A stretch of DNA of 64,000 nt from Eubacterium callanderi (GCF_900142645.1 NZ_FRBP01000005.1:124001-188000); one strand, 5' to 3'. Numbered from the stretch's first letter, positions 34,714 through 44,600 are shown. The notes: generated by a model from the sequence alone, not told the origin. Translations and numbers: made by a program.

Positions 34714-34983
34714 ATGCAGAAACAAAAAGCGACAATTATGGACGTCAAGCGTGAGGTTGAAAACTATCGTGGAAAAAGAGTAAAACTGGAAGCCCATAAG
34801 AGCAAGAAAAAGCTCTATCAAAAAGAAGGCGTTATTGAAGGGACTTACCCAAGCATCTTTACCGTCAGCGTAAAGGAAGATAAACGGCCGACTCAGAGAT
34901 TATCCTTCTCATATTCCGATGTCCTCACAAAAAGCGTTAAAATTGCATTAGTAGACGAAGTTGAAGGTGCTTTCAGCTACTAA
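34714..34983 (+). CDS. veg: Veg family protein
   Basis: This 89-residue protein matches the short Veg family (DVKREVENYRGKRVKLEAHK ... SFSYSDVLT). ATG 34714 follows GAGGTGA; the GTG at 34705 lies within that site. In Bacillus, Veg is linked to stimulation of biofilm formation through SinR. Whether that holds here is unknown. It is transcribed alone from a very strong promoter and followed by two terminators. Confidence 0.93.
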   Translation: MQKQKATIMDVKREVENYRGKRVKLEAHKSKKKLYQKEGVIEGTYPSIFTVSVKEDKRPTQRLSFSYSDVLTKSVKIALVDEVEGAFSY

Positions 34984-35031
34984 GTATCCCACTGACATTT
35001 TGATTAAACCCGCATAAGCTCAAACGAAGGG

Positions 35032-35056
35032 GAAGAATCGCGTATTCTTCTTTTTT
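35032..35056 (+). terminator. First terminator after veg
   Basis: GAAGAAT and ATTCTTC flank CGCGT, followed by six T residues. Confidence 0.8.
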
Positions 35057-35088
35057 GATGCCAAATTTTGGCAGTTGAAAGCCCGTAG

Positions 35089-35148
35089 ACGGCGCCCTCG
35101 CAGGCGGATGTTAAGTTTTAGACATCCGTCTGCGAGGGCGCCGTTTTA
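35089..35148 (+). terminator. Second, very long hairpin after veg
   Basis: A 23-bp stem with one G-U pair (arms 35089-35111 and 35122-35144, outer bases ACGGCGCC...) has loop TAAGTTTTAG and then TTTATTT. It is far stronger than the first terminator. Its length also allows other roles, such as a small-RNA end. Confidence 0.85.
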
Positions 35149-35214
35149 TTTGTTTTTCTTTTAAGGCAAAGAGGGTATAATATAAGAATTGCAGAAAGAT
35201 TGGAGAACAAGTGA

Positions 35215-36450
35215 ATGGAAGAAAAGCTACTGAATATACAGTCGGAGATCGGAAAGCTTAACGCCGTCCTTTTGCACCGGCCAGGCAAGGAGCTTGAGCG
35301 CATTGTGCCCAACGTGCTCAAGGAGGTCCTCTTCGAGGATATCCCTTGGCTCAGGCGCATGCAGGAGGAGCACGACGCCTTTGCGGGGGTGCTCACCGGG
35401 CGCGGTATCCACGTGTATTACGTGGAGCAGCTGCTGACCGATATTCTGGCTGACGCACAGGTGCGCGAAAACCTGGTGCGTGATGTCATCGACCAGAACC
35501 CGTCCTCGGGCAATTACATTGATGGATTTTTGCAGGAATACCTGCTTTCCATGGAGGACTGCAAGCTGGCGGAATCGCTGATCGCCGGCGTGCTCCAGAA
35601 GGAGCTGGACCATGTGGAACGGGAGCGGGTGCTCTCGGATTATATCAACGAATCCGAGCCCTATGCCTTTTACATGAACCCGCTGCCAAACCTGTACTTT
35701 ATGCGTGACCCGGCGGTCACCATCGGCGACGGCATGAGCATCAGTTCCATGGCCACCGAGGTGCGCAAGCGGGAAAGCCTGTACATGCACTACATTTACA
35801 AGAATCATCCGCTGTTCGCCTCCTGCGGGGGGAAAACCTATTATGAGTATGACAAATTCTTCTCGGTGGAGGGCGGGGATATCCTGATCCTCAGCCCGAC
35901 TGTGGTGGCGGTGGGGTGCAGCGAGCGGACCCAGGTGCAGGGTGTCGAGGAGCTGGCAAAGCGGCTGTTCGAGGACAACCCGGCCCTGGAGGGCGTGCTG
36001 GCCGTCAAGATTCCCAAGGACCGGGCCTTCATGCACCTGGACACGGTTTTTACCATGGTGGATTACGATAAATTTACCGTGTACCCGGGCATTCTGGACC
36101 ACGTGGAAACTGTGATGATCCGCCGGGGCAGCAAGGGGCATATGCGCTACGAGCACATCGACAGCCTGCACGACGCCCTGAGACGGGCCCTGAACCTCAC
36201 GAGCATAAAGCTCATTGAAAGCGGCGGCGGCAATCCGGTGGCCGCGGCCAGAGAGCAGTGGAATGACAGCACCAATACCCTGGCCATCGCCCCGGGGGTC
36301 ATTGTGGCCTACGGGCGGAATGAGCGCTCCAACGAGGTGCTGGCCGAAAACGGCATTGACGTCATCAGTATTGAAGCTTCCGAGCTGGTGCGCGGCCGTG
36401 GGGGCCCGCGGTGTATGACCATGCCCCTTAACCGCGATCCGCTGAAATAA
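35215..36450 (+). CDS. arcA: Arginine deiminase
   Basis: This 411-residue enzyme hydrolyses arginine to citrulline and ammonia. Visible motifs are NLYFMRDPAVTIGDG, MHLDTVFTMVD (catalytic His and Asp), SGGGNPVAAAREQW and RGRGGPRCMTMPLNRDP, with nucleophile Cys400 near the C-terminus. TATAAT at 35176-35181 and GGAGAA precede the ATG. Its pathway partner arcB lies 5.5 kb away rather than adjacent. No arcC (carbamate kinase) or arcD antiporter is in the window. Confidence 0.96.
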   Translation: MEEKLLNIQSEIGKLNAVLLHRPGKELERIVPNVLKEVLFEDIPWLRRMQEEHDAFAGVLTGRGIHVYYVEQLLTDILADAQVRENLVRDVIDQNPSSGNYIDGFLQEYLLSMEDCKLAESLIAGVLQKELDHVERERVLSDYINESEPYAFYMNPLPNLYFMRDPAVTIGDGMSISSMATEVRKRESLYMHYIYKNHPLFASCGGKTYYEYDKFFSVEGGDILILSPTVVAVGCSERTQVQGVEELAKRLFEDNPALEGVLAVKIPKDRAFMHLDTVFTMVDYDKFTVYPGILDHVETVMIRRGSKGHMRYEHIDSLHDALRRALNLTSIKLIESGGGNPVAAAREQWNDSTNTLAIAPGVIVAYGRNERSNEVLAENGIDVISIEASELVRGRGGPRCMTMPLNRDPLK

Positions 36451-36526
36451 AAAAGCGCCATGAGGGCAAATGATTGCGGGAGCACACGGCCTTTCCTTAA
36501 CCGTAATAAACAACAAAAATAAGTAA

Positions 36527-36557
36527 AAACCGCTGATATTGCGCTCAGCGGTTTTTT
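36527..36557 (+). terminator. Terminator after arcA
   Basis: AAACCGCTGA and TCAGCGGTTT with T tail, loop TATTGCGC. Confidence 0.88.
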
Positions 36558-36646
36558 ATTGGCTGAAATTGGTGGCCGCAAAGCGAATTCTATTATATAA
36601 TAGGGTCAGGTATGGAAGGAGGATCGCATAAAAGGAGAGATAAGAA

Positions 36647-38101
36647 TTGAAAAAGACAAAAATCCTCGGGATTTTACTGTGTGTACTTTTAGCGGTATCC
36701 TTTACGGCCTGCGCGAAAACGGACAGTGCCCAGCAGGGAGCTTCGAGCACTGGCAGTGTGGACGGCGTGCTGAAAAGCTACGCGTCCGGAACCCTGGTGG
36801 TGACGCGAAATGATGGAAGCGAGCTGGCCTTTGACCTTTCAAAGGCGACCGTCAGCTGCACAAACATGCTGTCCGGTGACAAGGTCACCATTTTATATGA
36901 CGGCACCATCGAGGGCACGGACACCAGCGGCGTCACCGTGACAGAGATCAAGGACAAGGGCTCCGCCGCGCCGAAGGAGCAGACCATGGTGGGGACGGTC
37001 CGGAACCTGACCCAGCACTCCCTCACCCTCAAGGAGCCTGACGGCACCGAGTACAGCTTTAACACCGCGGGGGCCCGGCAGGCGTATAAGAACGGCATCG
37101 AAAACGGCAACTGGGTTCAGGTAAAATATGTGGGTGAGATCAATGGCACAGATGCCACTGGCGTCAGGGTTCTTGAAATTGTGGACAATGATGAGAACAT
37201 AAAAAAGGCCCAGGAGCCTGCCAAGGTTGAGATTAAAGCCGCGGACGAAAAGGTGTGGGCCACCGACACCGTACACGTGCGGGAGTCCTACACCACCGAT
37301 TCCAACGTGCTGGGCGATCTGGCGCCTGGCAATGAGATCACCCGTACCGGTGTTTGCGAAAACGGCTGGTCCAGAGTGAACTACAACGGAAAGGACGCCT
37401 TTGTCTATTCCCAGTATTTAACCACCACACAGCCCGCGAGCCCAAGTTCGCCCGCTCCGGCCAAGCCGCAGCCGAGCCCGTCACAGCCGGCGCAGCCAAG
37501 CGCCCAGCCGACGCCAAAGCCGACCCCGGTACCCACGCCGGCGCCAGCACCGACGCCAGAGCCGACACCGGCCCCGACACCAGAGCCAACGCCAGCACCG
37601 ACACCAGAGCCAACACCAGAGCCAACACCAGAACCGACGCCAGAGCCCACTCCCGAGCCTGAGGTCAAGACCCTCACCGGCTATGTGGTGAGCTACGCGG
37701 ATGGCGAGCTCGTTATTTTCGCCAACGGCGCCGATTACCCGCTGAACGTGACCGATGCCCAGCACAGCTATGTAAGCGGCATCCTGACCGGCAACGAGGT
37801 GACCGTCACCTACACCGGCGACCTCCAGGCCTATGAAAGCGTGGTGGTGCTGAGCGTGAGCGATTCAGAGCTGAACGCCGGCGACCGGTCTGTGATCACA
37901 GGCGTGATCGCGTCAGCCTCCATGAATACTCTGGATCTGACCACAGACGACAACACCGAGATCATGTTTGAGACCATGAACGCAGAGGTTAACAGCCAGA
38001 ACTACCAGGTGGGGGCCCGCGTCAGCGTGACGCTGGACCTGTCCCAGAGCGTGGACACCTCCAACATCTTCCACGCCTTAAAGGTGGACGACGCACAATA
38101 G
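36647..38101 (+). CDS. Repeat-containing lipoprotein with SH3b domain and Pro-rich linker
   Basis: This 484-residue lipoprotein starts at TTG 36647 behind AAAGGAGA and has lipobox SFTAC. After it come two copies of a beta-rich module of about 75 residues ([20 protein letters not shown] and [19 protein letters not shown]), an SH3b-type domain (about 205-265, [17 protein letters not shown]), a PTPEPTPAP linker (about 285-340) and two further beta modules ([16 protein letters not shown] and [15 protein letters not shown]). SH3b domains often bind the cell wall. It is probably anchored by lipid and spans the wall. No enzymatic motif is seen. Confidence 0.78.
   Translation: MKKTKILGILLCVLLAVSFTACAKTDSAQQGASSTGSVDGVLKSYASGTLVVTRNDGSELAFDLSKATVSCTNMLSGDKVTILYDGTIEGTDTSGVTVTEIKDKGSAAPKEQTMVGTVRNLTQHSLTLKEPDGTEYSFNTAGARQAYKNGIENGNWVQVKYVGEINGTDATGVRVLEIVDNDENIKKAQEPAKVEIKAADEKVWATDTVHVRESYTTDSNVLGDLAPGNEITRTGVCENGWSRVNYNGKDAFVYSQYLTTTQPASPSSPAPAKPQPSPSQPAQPSAQPTPKPTPVPTPAPAPTPEPTPAPTPEPTPAPTPEPTPEPTPEPTPEPTPEPEVKTLTGYVVSYADGELVIFANGADYPLNVTDAQHSYVSGILTGNEVTVTYTGDLQAYESVVVLSVSDSELNAGDRSVITGVIASASMNTLDLTTDDNTEIMFETMNAEVNSQNYQVGARVSVTLDLSQSVDTSNIFHALKVDDAQ
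37507..37663 (+). repeat. Coding tandem repeat for a Pro-Thr-Pro-Glu/Ala linker
   Basis: A 12-bp-like unit (CCGACGCCAGAG and variants) repeats about 12 times inside the lipoprotein gene. It encodes PTPEPTPAP repeats. Such repeats can change length by slippage. Confidence 0.85.
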
Positions 38102-38142
38102 CAGACACAGGCGAACGTATGGAGCCGTCCGCCTGATTCATA

Positions 38143-38173
38143 AAAAGCCCGGGCCCGCACCCGGGCTTTTTTG
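38143..38173 (+). terminator. Terminator after the lipoprotein gene
   Basis: AAAGCCCGGG and CCCGGGCTTT with a T tail. Confidence 0.9.
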
Positions 38174-38273
38174 TGATTGGAGGAGAGGAAACCACTGCTT
38201 AAATTCTTGAAGGAATCTTGAACTTTTATTTCCTGAAAACGTGTTAAGATAGAATAGAAGTATATTCAGAGTG

Positions 38274-38520
38274 TAGACAAATGCTGTCATTAACAGGCAA
38301 AGCGTTAAAAAGAGGACGATTAATTGAGAATGGAGAATTGAAAATGGAGAATGAAAGGCCCCTTTTGCTACCGCAAAAGCGATTAAGACAGCGACCTGTG
38401 GCCTCTATTTTATTCAAAATGCGCAGCATTTTGTTCCTCTAATTCTCCATTCTGCATTCTCAATTCTCCATTGAAATCGTCTCTTGCTTTAACTTTACAA
38501 CGATATTTTGACTTTGTCTA
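38274..38520. mobile_element. MITE-like inverted-repeat element, copy 1
   Basis: The ends read TAGACAAA (38274-38281) and TTTGTCTA (38513-38520), and the inner flanks GTTAAAAAGAGGACGATT / AAATCGTCTCTTGCTTTAAC are imperfect inverted repeats. Deeper arms rich in GAATGGAGAATT (38322-38352) pair with 38441-38472. Two small hairpins (CTTTTGC-TACC-GCAAAAG and AAAATGC-GCA-GCATTTT) lie inside. TA at each outer end would fit IS630/mariner-type TA target duplication. It has no coding capacity and fills most of the 470-bp gap between genes. Confidence 0.65.
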
Positions 38521-38570
38521 TAGACTGAAATATATTCTATCTATCTTTAGGAGAAATATTGGAGGTAAAA

Positions 38571-41216
38571 ATGTCAAAGAAATTGAGAACACGCCTGGCG
38601 TCAGCCCTGTCAGCGGTGATCATCCCCGTGACGCTGGTCTGCTCGAGTGTGCCGGCCCTGGCGGCGGGCACAGCCGGAAGCCCAGTGGCGGATACCGCCG
38701 CCGTTGAGAGCAGCGAGATCGCTGATAAAGCCGCCGAAGCGCTTGAGAACAGCCTCATGCTGCCCGAGATCACCAGGGCGCTGGAGGAAATGGACGGAGC
38801 CCCGGCGGCTGAAGCGCCCGCGAAGGAAGAAGCCCCGGCGGCTCAAAATAAGGCTGATGAGGCCCCTGCGGCAGGAGCGCCTGTGTGCACCGTGACAACT
38901 GGTGCTCAGAGCCGCCAGGCAGGCGCGGACGTCACCTACGGTACCCTTGAGGAGGCCTTCGCTTCCATAAAAGACGGCCAGACCGCGACCATCACCTTAA
39001 CCGGGGACGCGGTGGTAGAGGGTACCATCGTGGTTCACGGCAGCGTGACCCTGACGGCCAACGGGGATTATACTGTGAGCTTAAGTGCGGACACATCATC
39101 GAGATCGTTTTTTACCCTTTATGATGAAAATCAGCTGACCGTTGACGGCGCGGGCCACAGCATTACCCTGACAGCGCCGGAAGGGGTCGATGGCATCATC
39201 AATGTCAGGATGAACAGCGTCTTAAGCCTGAAAGCTGGCACCACACTGGAAAACTGCAGTATTAACGCGAAAAACAACGCCATGCTGAACATCACAGGCG
39301 CGGCGGTCACCGGAACATCAGACGGGGAGACTCCGGCACTCGTGGGCGTTTCGGACAGCGCGGCCCTGAAAGCCACGGGCGCGGCCCTGCCGATCGTGGG
39401 TATCTTAGATGAGTGCGCCGCTTCTTTTGACGGCTGTGAGGTATATGGCATTGCGAGCCTCAGCCCAAACGTGCAGGTACACGGCTCGTCTGTCGACATC
39501 ATTGAAAACTACGGCTCGGAGCTGCTGATCAGCGACTCGTCGGTCGATAACCTGTTAAACGTCATGCTTGCCGCCCAGGTTACCCTGGCCGGCAAAACCG
39601 ACATTGCGTACATCATGCTCGCAAAGAAACCCATCATACTGGCTGAGGATTTCAGCAGCAGCGTAGTCAGCAGGGTGTATGCGGCCTATCCGCTGATATT
39701 TGAGAACCCGGCCGTGCTGGCTGTTGCGGCGTCGGGCGCGCTGAGCGAGACGGCTGCTAACAGCTTTTGTTATTTCTTTGAGGATGGCAGTGACCCTCAG
39801 ACCTACACCCCCTATCTGAAAGACGGCAGGCTGGAAACCGCCAGAGTGCTTGAAACATACGTGTCGGTTAATATCGAGCATAACAGCTACCCTTACACCG
39901 GCAGAGACCCGCAGGCCGAAGGCGGTCTTGGCAAGGTCACCATCACCGTGAAAGACGAGGACGATAAGGTGATCACGCCGGCCGAAGGCAAGCTGACCAC
40001 CACCTACACCCATTATATGGACGTGCTCCAGACGCCGCCGACCCAGCCGGGGGATTACACGCTCAACGTGAGCTACGCTGGCGAGGAAGACCGCGCTGCC
40101 CAGACCATCACCTGCGGAAGCTCAGGCGCAGTGGGTTTCATCATCACAAGAGCTGAGCTGAAAGGCGATTTCGCGAACTTCCCGTCTGAGATTTCTGTCT
40201 CCCAGGGCAGTGTGCGCGCGGATTTCAGGCCCGCGGAGGGCATCGACGCGGCTCTGCTCAAGCTTAATTACACCTGGACCCTCACCGATAAAGACGGGGC
40301 AGCCACCACTGTTCCGGGCGACACCCTGGAGCTGACCAAGGCGGATATCGGCAAAACCGCGCAGGTCTCTGTCGAGGATACCAGCGGTTTTTATTATGGC
40401 GAAATCACCAGCAGCTCCTTCACCATTGGCAGAGTAGCTACCGGCGTCCGGATTGACGGGCTGAGCTATGATTCGGGTTCCAATTACTTCGAGTCAAACG
40501 ACGCCCTGCAGGCGCTGCTGGCAAAGGACAGGGCTGTTATTGTGACCTACCTGGACCCGGAAGGCTATAAGAATATCGCTTACGACAAGGATGAAATCAG
40601 CCTGAAATACTACAGTGTTGATGATGGTAGGCTTTTGGACAGAGCGCCCACCGAGCCGGGAACCTACAGCCTGAATGTTGCCTTCACCCCCAATGACGCC
40701 CATCAGGCCCAGGATCTTCAGTTCACCAGCGTCTCCTACACCTACACCCTGATGATGCCCACCACCACAGAGATCAACGCTTCAGCCCTCAAGGGCAGCT
40801 ACGACGTGTCCGATACCCAGAGCCTGGACAAAGACATGATCAGGGCTACCACCGTCAGGGATAAAGACGGCCGGGTCATTAAGCTTGACCAGGACAGCGG
40901 CCTGCTGAGCTTTGAAGCCTACACCGACGCAGAGGGCAAAAACATCGCCCAGACTCCCGCGGCGGGCAGCTACTACGTTCGCGCGTTCTACAACCGGGAC
41001 GGCCGGGAAAAAGCCCATATCGCGAGCAGCAGCGAGCTGGTGAAAATCACCCTGACCCAGAAGGCCGGGCCGGACAGCGGCACCACTGCGGACACCACCA
41101 CGGGCACCACCCCGGGCAATCCGGCAACCGGGACGCCCTACAGCGCAGGCTTGTCACTGGTACTGCTGGCAGCGCTGGCAGGCGGCTCCGCACTGGTTCT
41201 TAAAAAACGCGGCTAA
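38571..41216 (+). CDS. Large secreted surface protein with C-terminal NPATG sortase-type anchor
   Basis: This 881-residue protein starts at ATG 38571 behind GGAGG (the track start at 38559 lies in that site). It has a signal peptide (to about residue 33, VPALAAG), then an Ala/Pro/Glu-rich region (PAAEAPAKEEAPAA). A beta-helix-like stretch (about 105-290: repeated short VTLTANG, LTVDGAG, LSLKAGT strands) and several Ig-like/beta modules to about 830 follow. The C-terminus is NPATG, a hydrophobic helix and KKRG, a sorting signal. It would be covalently attached to the wall by a sortase not in this window. No catalytic motif is recognised; adhesion or carbohydrate binding is a guess. Confidence 0.82.
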   Translation: MSKKLRTRLASALSAVIIPVTLVCSSVPALAAGTAGSPVADTAAVESSEIADKAAEALENSLMLPEITRALEEMDGAPAAEAPAKEEAPAAQNKADEAPAAGAPVCTVTTGAQSRQAGADVTYGTLEEAFASIKDGQTATITLTGDAVVEGTIVVHGSVTLTANGDYTVSLSADTSSRSFFTLYDENQLTVDGAGHSITLTAPEGVDGIINVRMNSVLSLKAGTTLENCSINAKNNAMLNITGAAVTGTSDGETPALVGVSDSAALKATGAALPIVGILDECAASFDGCEVYGIASLSPNVQVHGSSVDIIENYGSELLISDSSVDNLLNVMLAAQVTLAGKTDIAYIMLAKKPIILAEDFSSSVVSRVYAAYPLIFENPAVLAVAASGALSETAANSFCYFFEDGSDPQTYTPYLKDGRLETARVLETYVSVNIEHNSYPYTGRDPQAEGGLGKVTITVKDEDDKVITPAEGKLTTTYTHYMDVLQTPPTQPGDYTLNVSYAGEEDRAAQTITCGSSGAVGFIITRAELKGDFANFPSEISVSQGSVRADFRPAEGIDAALLKLNYTWTLTDKDGAATTVPGDTLELTKADIGKTAQVSVEDTSGFYYGEITSSSFTIGRVATGVRIDGLSYDSGSNYFESNDALQALLAKDRAVIVTYLDPEGYKNIAYDKDEISLKYYSVDDGRLLDRAPTEPGTYSLNVAFTPNDAHQAQDLQFTSVSYTYTLMMPTTTEINASALKGSYDVSDTQSLDKDMIRATTVRDKDGRVIKLDQDSGLLSFEAYTDAEGKNIAQTPAAGSYYVRAFYNRDGREKAHIASSSELVKITLTQKAGPDSGTTADTTTGTTPGNPATGTPYSAGLSLVLLAALAGGSALVLKKRG

Positions 41217-41221
41217 ACAAT

Positions 41222-41258
41222 AAAAACCCACTGTGGCGTGAGCCGCAGCGGGTTTTTT
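41222..41258 (+). terminator. Terminator after the surface protein
   Basis: AAACCCACTG pairs imperfectly with CAGCGGGTTT around TGGC-GTGA-GCCG, with a T tail. It may serve both directions. Confidence 0.78.
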
Positions 41259-41264
41259 AACATT

Positions 41265-41684
41265 TTAAGTTATTGGCAGGGAATCCCTGTTCAGCTTGGC
41301 GCCGTAGATGTATAAGCCTGGAACCACCAGACCGAGCAGTGCGTATAGAATCCCGGAAAAGGTGAAGCCCGCTCCGGCCATGTTGACAATGGCGGCGAGG
41401 ATGGAAATAATTAAGACAACAATACCGATTTTAAAGCATCCGTCCGCCTTGTCAGATTTATTACAGCCCTTGATGCCCATCACGCCCGCGACCAGCTGGA
41501 TAATAGCGGCGATCAGATAGATAACGACGATGAGTGTTACCGAAACAGCGCCGCTGCCAGCGCCCTGGTCCACAACGGCAACTCCCATCAGCAGCGCGAG
41601 CAGCCCATAGCATAAAACACCGATAATGCCGCCGATCAACAGCAGAATACCGGTTACCTTCAAATAAGTTTTACCTTTCATCAT
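41265..41684 (-). CDS. Small four-helix membrane protein
   Basis: This protein of about 139 residues is almost entirely hydrophobic with four predicted membrane helices. ATG 41684 follows GGGAG by about 7 bp; the further upstream start at 41723 lacks such a site. It has a glycine-rich second helix and a conserved-looking GIKGCNKSDKAD loop. I do not recognise the family. It is separate from its neighbours. Confidence 0.65.
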   Translation of the reverse strand: MMKGKTYLKVTGILLLIGGIIGVLCYGLLALLMGVAVVDQGAGSGAVSVTLIVVIYLIAAIIQLVAGVMGIKGCNKSDKADGCFKIGIVVLIISILAAIVNMAGAGFTFSGILYALLGLVVPGLYIYGAKLNRDSLPIT

Positions 41685-41909
41685 TTTAACTCCCTTGATA
41701 AAGTATTTTAAGTGTTTGCGCACTTATGTTTGATTATAAATCACCATTAATAGCTAAACAAGCTTTTTACCGATAACGTCTTTTTTTTACCGCATTCAGA
41801 GCGGATCAATCTGAAGGCCCGAACAACTGCAAACGATAAAGCATTGCTTAAACGCGGTGGTTAGGGTAAAATAAAGGCAAATAATGACGATAAATGAGGA
41901 GGAATTCCG

Positions 41910-42935
41910 ATGGGGATTAATTTAAAGGGCCGTAGCTTCCTGACATTAAAGGATTTTACGCCAGAAGAAATAAACTTTATGTTAGACTATGCCGCCGCGC
42001 TGAAGAAGAAGAAAAAAGAAGGCCGTCCGGGCAGGCTGCTCGCCGGCAAAAACATCGTGCTGCTGTTTGAAAAAACATCCACCCGTACACGCTGCGCCTT
42101 TGAGGTCGCGGGCTTTGACGAGGGCGCCTGCGTGACCTTCCTGACCAACAGCCAGATGGGCAAAAAAGAATCCATCGAGGACACCGCCAAAGTGCTGGGC
42201 CGCTTTTACGACGGCATCGAGTTCCGCGGCTTTAAGCAGGAAACCGTGGAAGCGCTGGCAGAATTCTCCGGCGTGCCAGTATGGAACGGCCTGACCGACA
42301 CCTACCACCCCACCCAGATTTTAGCCGATATGCTCACCATCCAGGAAAACTTTGGAGAGCTGGCAGGACGCCGCCTGGTCTATGTGGGCGACGCCCGCAA
42401 CAATATGGGCAACTCCCTGATGATCGGCTGCGCCAAGCTGGGCATGCACTTTGTGGCAGTGGCGCCCAAGGTGTTGTTCCCGGAAGAAAGCCTGGTGGCA
42501 GAAATGCGCGCCATCTGTGAGGAAACCGGCGGCAGCATTACCCTGACCGACGATATTAAGACGGGTGTGAAGGGCGCGGACGCCATCTACACCGATGTGT
42601 GGGTCTCCATGGGCGAGGAGGACCAGATGGCAGAGCGCATCAAGCTGCTGGCGCCTTATCAGGTCAACGCGGAAATGATGGAAGCCACCGGCAACCCGGA
42701 CGTGATTTTCCTCCACTGCCTGCCGTCCTTCCACGACCTGAACACCGATGTGGCAAAGGACGTGCACGAACGCTTTGGCCTGACCGAGCAGGAGGTGACT
42801 GATGAGGTATTCAGAAGCCCTGCTTCCAAGGTCTTTGACGAAGCCGAGAACCGCATGCACACCATCAAGGCTGTCATGTGCGCCACCCTGGCCACCAACC
42901 AGGTCGATGCTGACGGAAAGCCAATCGTGGACTGA
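41910..42935 (+). CDS. arcB: Ornithine carbamoyltransferase
   Basis: This 341-residue enzyme has the carbamoyl-phosphate motif STRTR (57-61), DTYHPTQ and the ornithine-binding HCLP. It interconverts citrulline and ornithine plus carbamoyl phosphate. With arginine deiminase nearby, the catabolic (arc) direction is likely, but biosynthetic argF is possible. GAGGAGG precedes the ATG. It stands alone and is followed directly by a MITE-like repeat. Confidence 0.95.
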   Translation: MGINLKGRSFLTLKDFTPEEINFMLDYAAALKKKKKEGRPGRLLAGKNIVLLFEKTSTRTRCAFEVAGFDEGACVTFLTNSQMGKKESIEDTAKVLGRFYDGIEFRGFKQETVEALAEFSGVPVWNGLTDTYHPTQILADMLTIQENFGELAGRRLVYVGDARNNMGNSLMIGCAKLGMHFVAVAPKVLFPEESLVAEMRAICEETGGSITLTDDIKTGVKGADAIYTDVWVSMGEEDQMAERIKLLAPYQVNAEMMEATGNPDVIFLHCLPSFHDLNTDVAKDVHERFGLTEQEVTDEVFRSPASKVFDEAENRMHTIKAVMCATLATNQVDADGKPIVD

Positions 42936-43078
42936 AATGAATGGAGAATGCAGAATTGAGAATGGAGAATTATTGGAATAAATCCGCACAGCGGATTTAA
43001 GTTTTAATCAAATTTGTCTTTGACAAATTTGGACCTTTAATTCTCCATTCTGCATTCTCAATTCTCCATTTTGTCATT
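42936..43078. mobile_element. MITE-like inverted-repeat element, copy 2 (core)
   Basis: Arms AATGGAGAATGCAGAATTG (from 42940) and CAATTCTCCATT with TTCTCCATTCTGCATTCT (to 43070) are inverted. Two internal hairpins, AAATCCG-CACAG-CGGATTT (42980-42998) and AAATTTGTC-TTT-GACAAATTT (43010-43030), sit between. The longer outer arms of copy 1 are not seen. It begins right after the arcB stop. Confidence 0.6.
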
Positions 43079-43115
43079 TATACTGACTCCAGCTGATTAA
43101 GAAAGGGGAAAAAGA

Positions 43116-44600
43116 ATGGAAATACAAAACATCACCAAACTGCAGAACGGCTCAGATATCCGCGGGATTGCCATGGAGGGGGTTGAGGGCGAGAGCATTA
43201 ACCTGACGCAGGACATGGCCATGAAGATCGCCTACTCCTTCAGCAAATGGCTGAAGGCGAAAACCGGAAAGGACAGCCTGAGCGTGGCTGTGGGCCGCGA
43301 CAGCCGGCTGACCGGGCCGAACCTGGCACAGGCCGTCTGCCTGGGACTGGTATCGGACGGGGACCATGTGTATGACTGCGGCATTGCCACCACGCCAGCC
43401 ATGTTCATGACCACCCTGGACCCGGAGATGGACTGCGACGGCGCGGTCATGATCACCGCCAGCCACCTGCCCTTTAACCGCAATGGCATCAAGCTGTTTA
43501 CCAAAGACGGCGGCCTGAACAAGGAGGACATCGCAGAGATCCTCGAACAGGCGGAAACCATCGTCACCGATTTTAAAATCGGCGGCAGGCGTGAGGACTA
43601 CGCCTTTATTCCCAGGTACGCGGCCAACATTGTTGCCATGATCCGCGAGGCCACTGGGGAGGAAACACCTCTTAAGGGCGCACGCATCATTGTGGACGCG
43701 GGCAACGGCGCGGGCGGCTTCTTTGCCGACGGCGTGCTGGCCCCGCTGGGCGCCGATACCAGGGGCAGCCAGTTTCTGGACCCGGACGGACACTTCCCGA
43801 ACCACATCCCCAATCCGGAGGACCCGGACGCCATTGACGCCATCTGCCAGGCGGTGATTGACAGCAAGGCCGACATGGGCATCATCTTTGACACCGACGT
43901 GGACCGCTCTGCCGTCATCGACGAAAAGGGCGACGCCATCAACCGCAATGGCTTCATCGCCTTTATTGCCAGCATGCTGCTGGAAAAATACCCGGGCACC
44001 ACCATCGTCACCGACTCCGTCACCTCCACAGGACTGACCGAGTACATCGAGGGCCTTGGCGGACACCACCACCGCTTTAAACGCGGCTACAAGAACGTCA
44101 TCAATGAGGCGGTCCGCCTGAACGAGCACGGCGTGAAAACCCACCTGGCCATGGAAACCAGCGGTCACGGGGCCATCAGGGAAAATTACTTCCTGGACGA
44201 CGGCGCTTACCTGGTCACCATGGCGCTCATCAAGTTCGCCCAGCTGCACCGGGAGGGCAAGCCGCTCTCTGTGTTCCTGAAGGATCTCAAGGAGCCCGCC
44301 GAGGCCAGAGAGTACCGCTTCAAAATCACGGCGGAGGACTTCAGGGCCTACGGCCAGGAGGTGCTGGACGGCTTCCGTAAATTCGCGGAGGAACAGCCAG
44401 GCTGGACCATTGTGGAGCCCAATTTTGAGGGCATCCGTGTGGACTGCGGTGAGGATGCCGGCAACGGCTGGTGCCTGATGCGCATGTCCCTCCACGACCC
44501 CATCATCCCGTTAAACATCGAGTCTGACGAGGTGGGCGGCTGTGAGAAGATTAAGGCGGCCATCGATGTTTTCCTCAAGGATTACGCAGAGCTGCAATAA
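43116..44600 (+). CDS. Phosphohexomutase (phosphomannomutase/phosphoglucomutase family)
   Basis: This 494-residue alpha-D-phosphohexomutase has the phosphoserine motif TASHLPFNRNG (Ser116), the Mg loop DTDVDRS (Asp259/261/263) and the sugar loop METSGHGA. The variant TASHLPF, rather than TASHNP, occurs in a recognised subgroup. It likely interconverts hexose-1- and 6-phosphates for cell-wall or exopolysaccharide precursors. It stands alone behind AAAGGGG and ends at a clear terminator. Confidence 0.9.
   Translation: MEIQNITKLQNGSDIRGIAMEGVEGESINLTQDMAMKIAYSFSKWLKAKTGKDSLSVAVGRDSRLTGPNLAQAVCLGLVSDGDHVYDCGIATTPAMFMTTLDPEMDCDGAVMITASHLPFNRNGIKLFTKDGGLNKEDIAEILEQAETIVTDFKIGGRREDYAFIPRYAANIVAMIREATGEETPLKGARIIVDAGNGAGGFFADGVLAPLGADTRGSQFLDPDGHFPNHIPNPEDPDAIDAICQAVIDSKADMGIIFDTDVDRSAVIDEKGDAINRNGFIAFIASMLLEKYPGTTIVTDSVTSTGLTEYIEGLGGHHHRFKRGYKNVINEAVRLNEHGVKTHLAMETSGHGAIRENYFLDDGAYLVTMALIKFAQLHREGKPLSVFLKDLKEPAEAREYRFKITAEDFRAYGQEVLDGFRKFAEEQPGWTIVEPNFEGIRVDCGEDAGNGWCLMRMSLHDPIIPLNIESDEVGGCEKIKAAIDVFLKDYAELQ

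Noticed and set aside
35227-36516. 429-codon minus-strand frame opposite arginine deiminase
   Set aside because: Same reason: the plus strand carries the catalytic motifs and the minus frame is unstructured.
37507-37663. Tandem repeats as a CRISPR-like array
   Set aside because: The repeats are 12-bp in-frame codon repeats of a Pro-rich linker, without spacers.
43152-44495. 447-codon minus-strand frame opposite the phosphohexomutase
   Set aside because: It is a shadow of a gene with intact active-site motifs; no family features are present.
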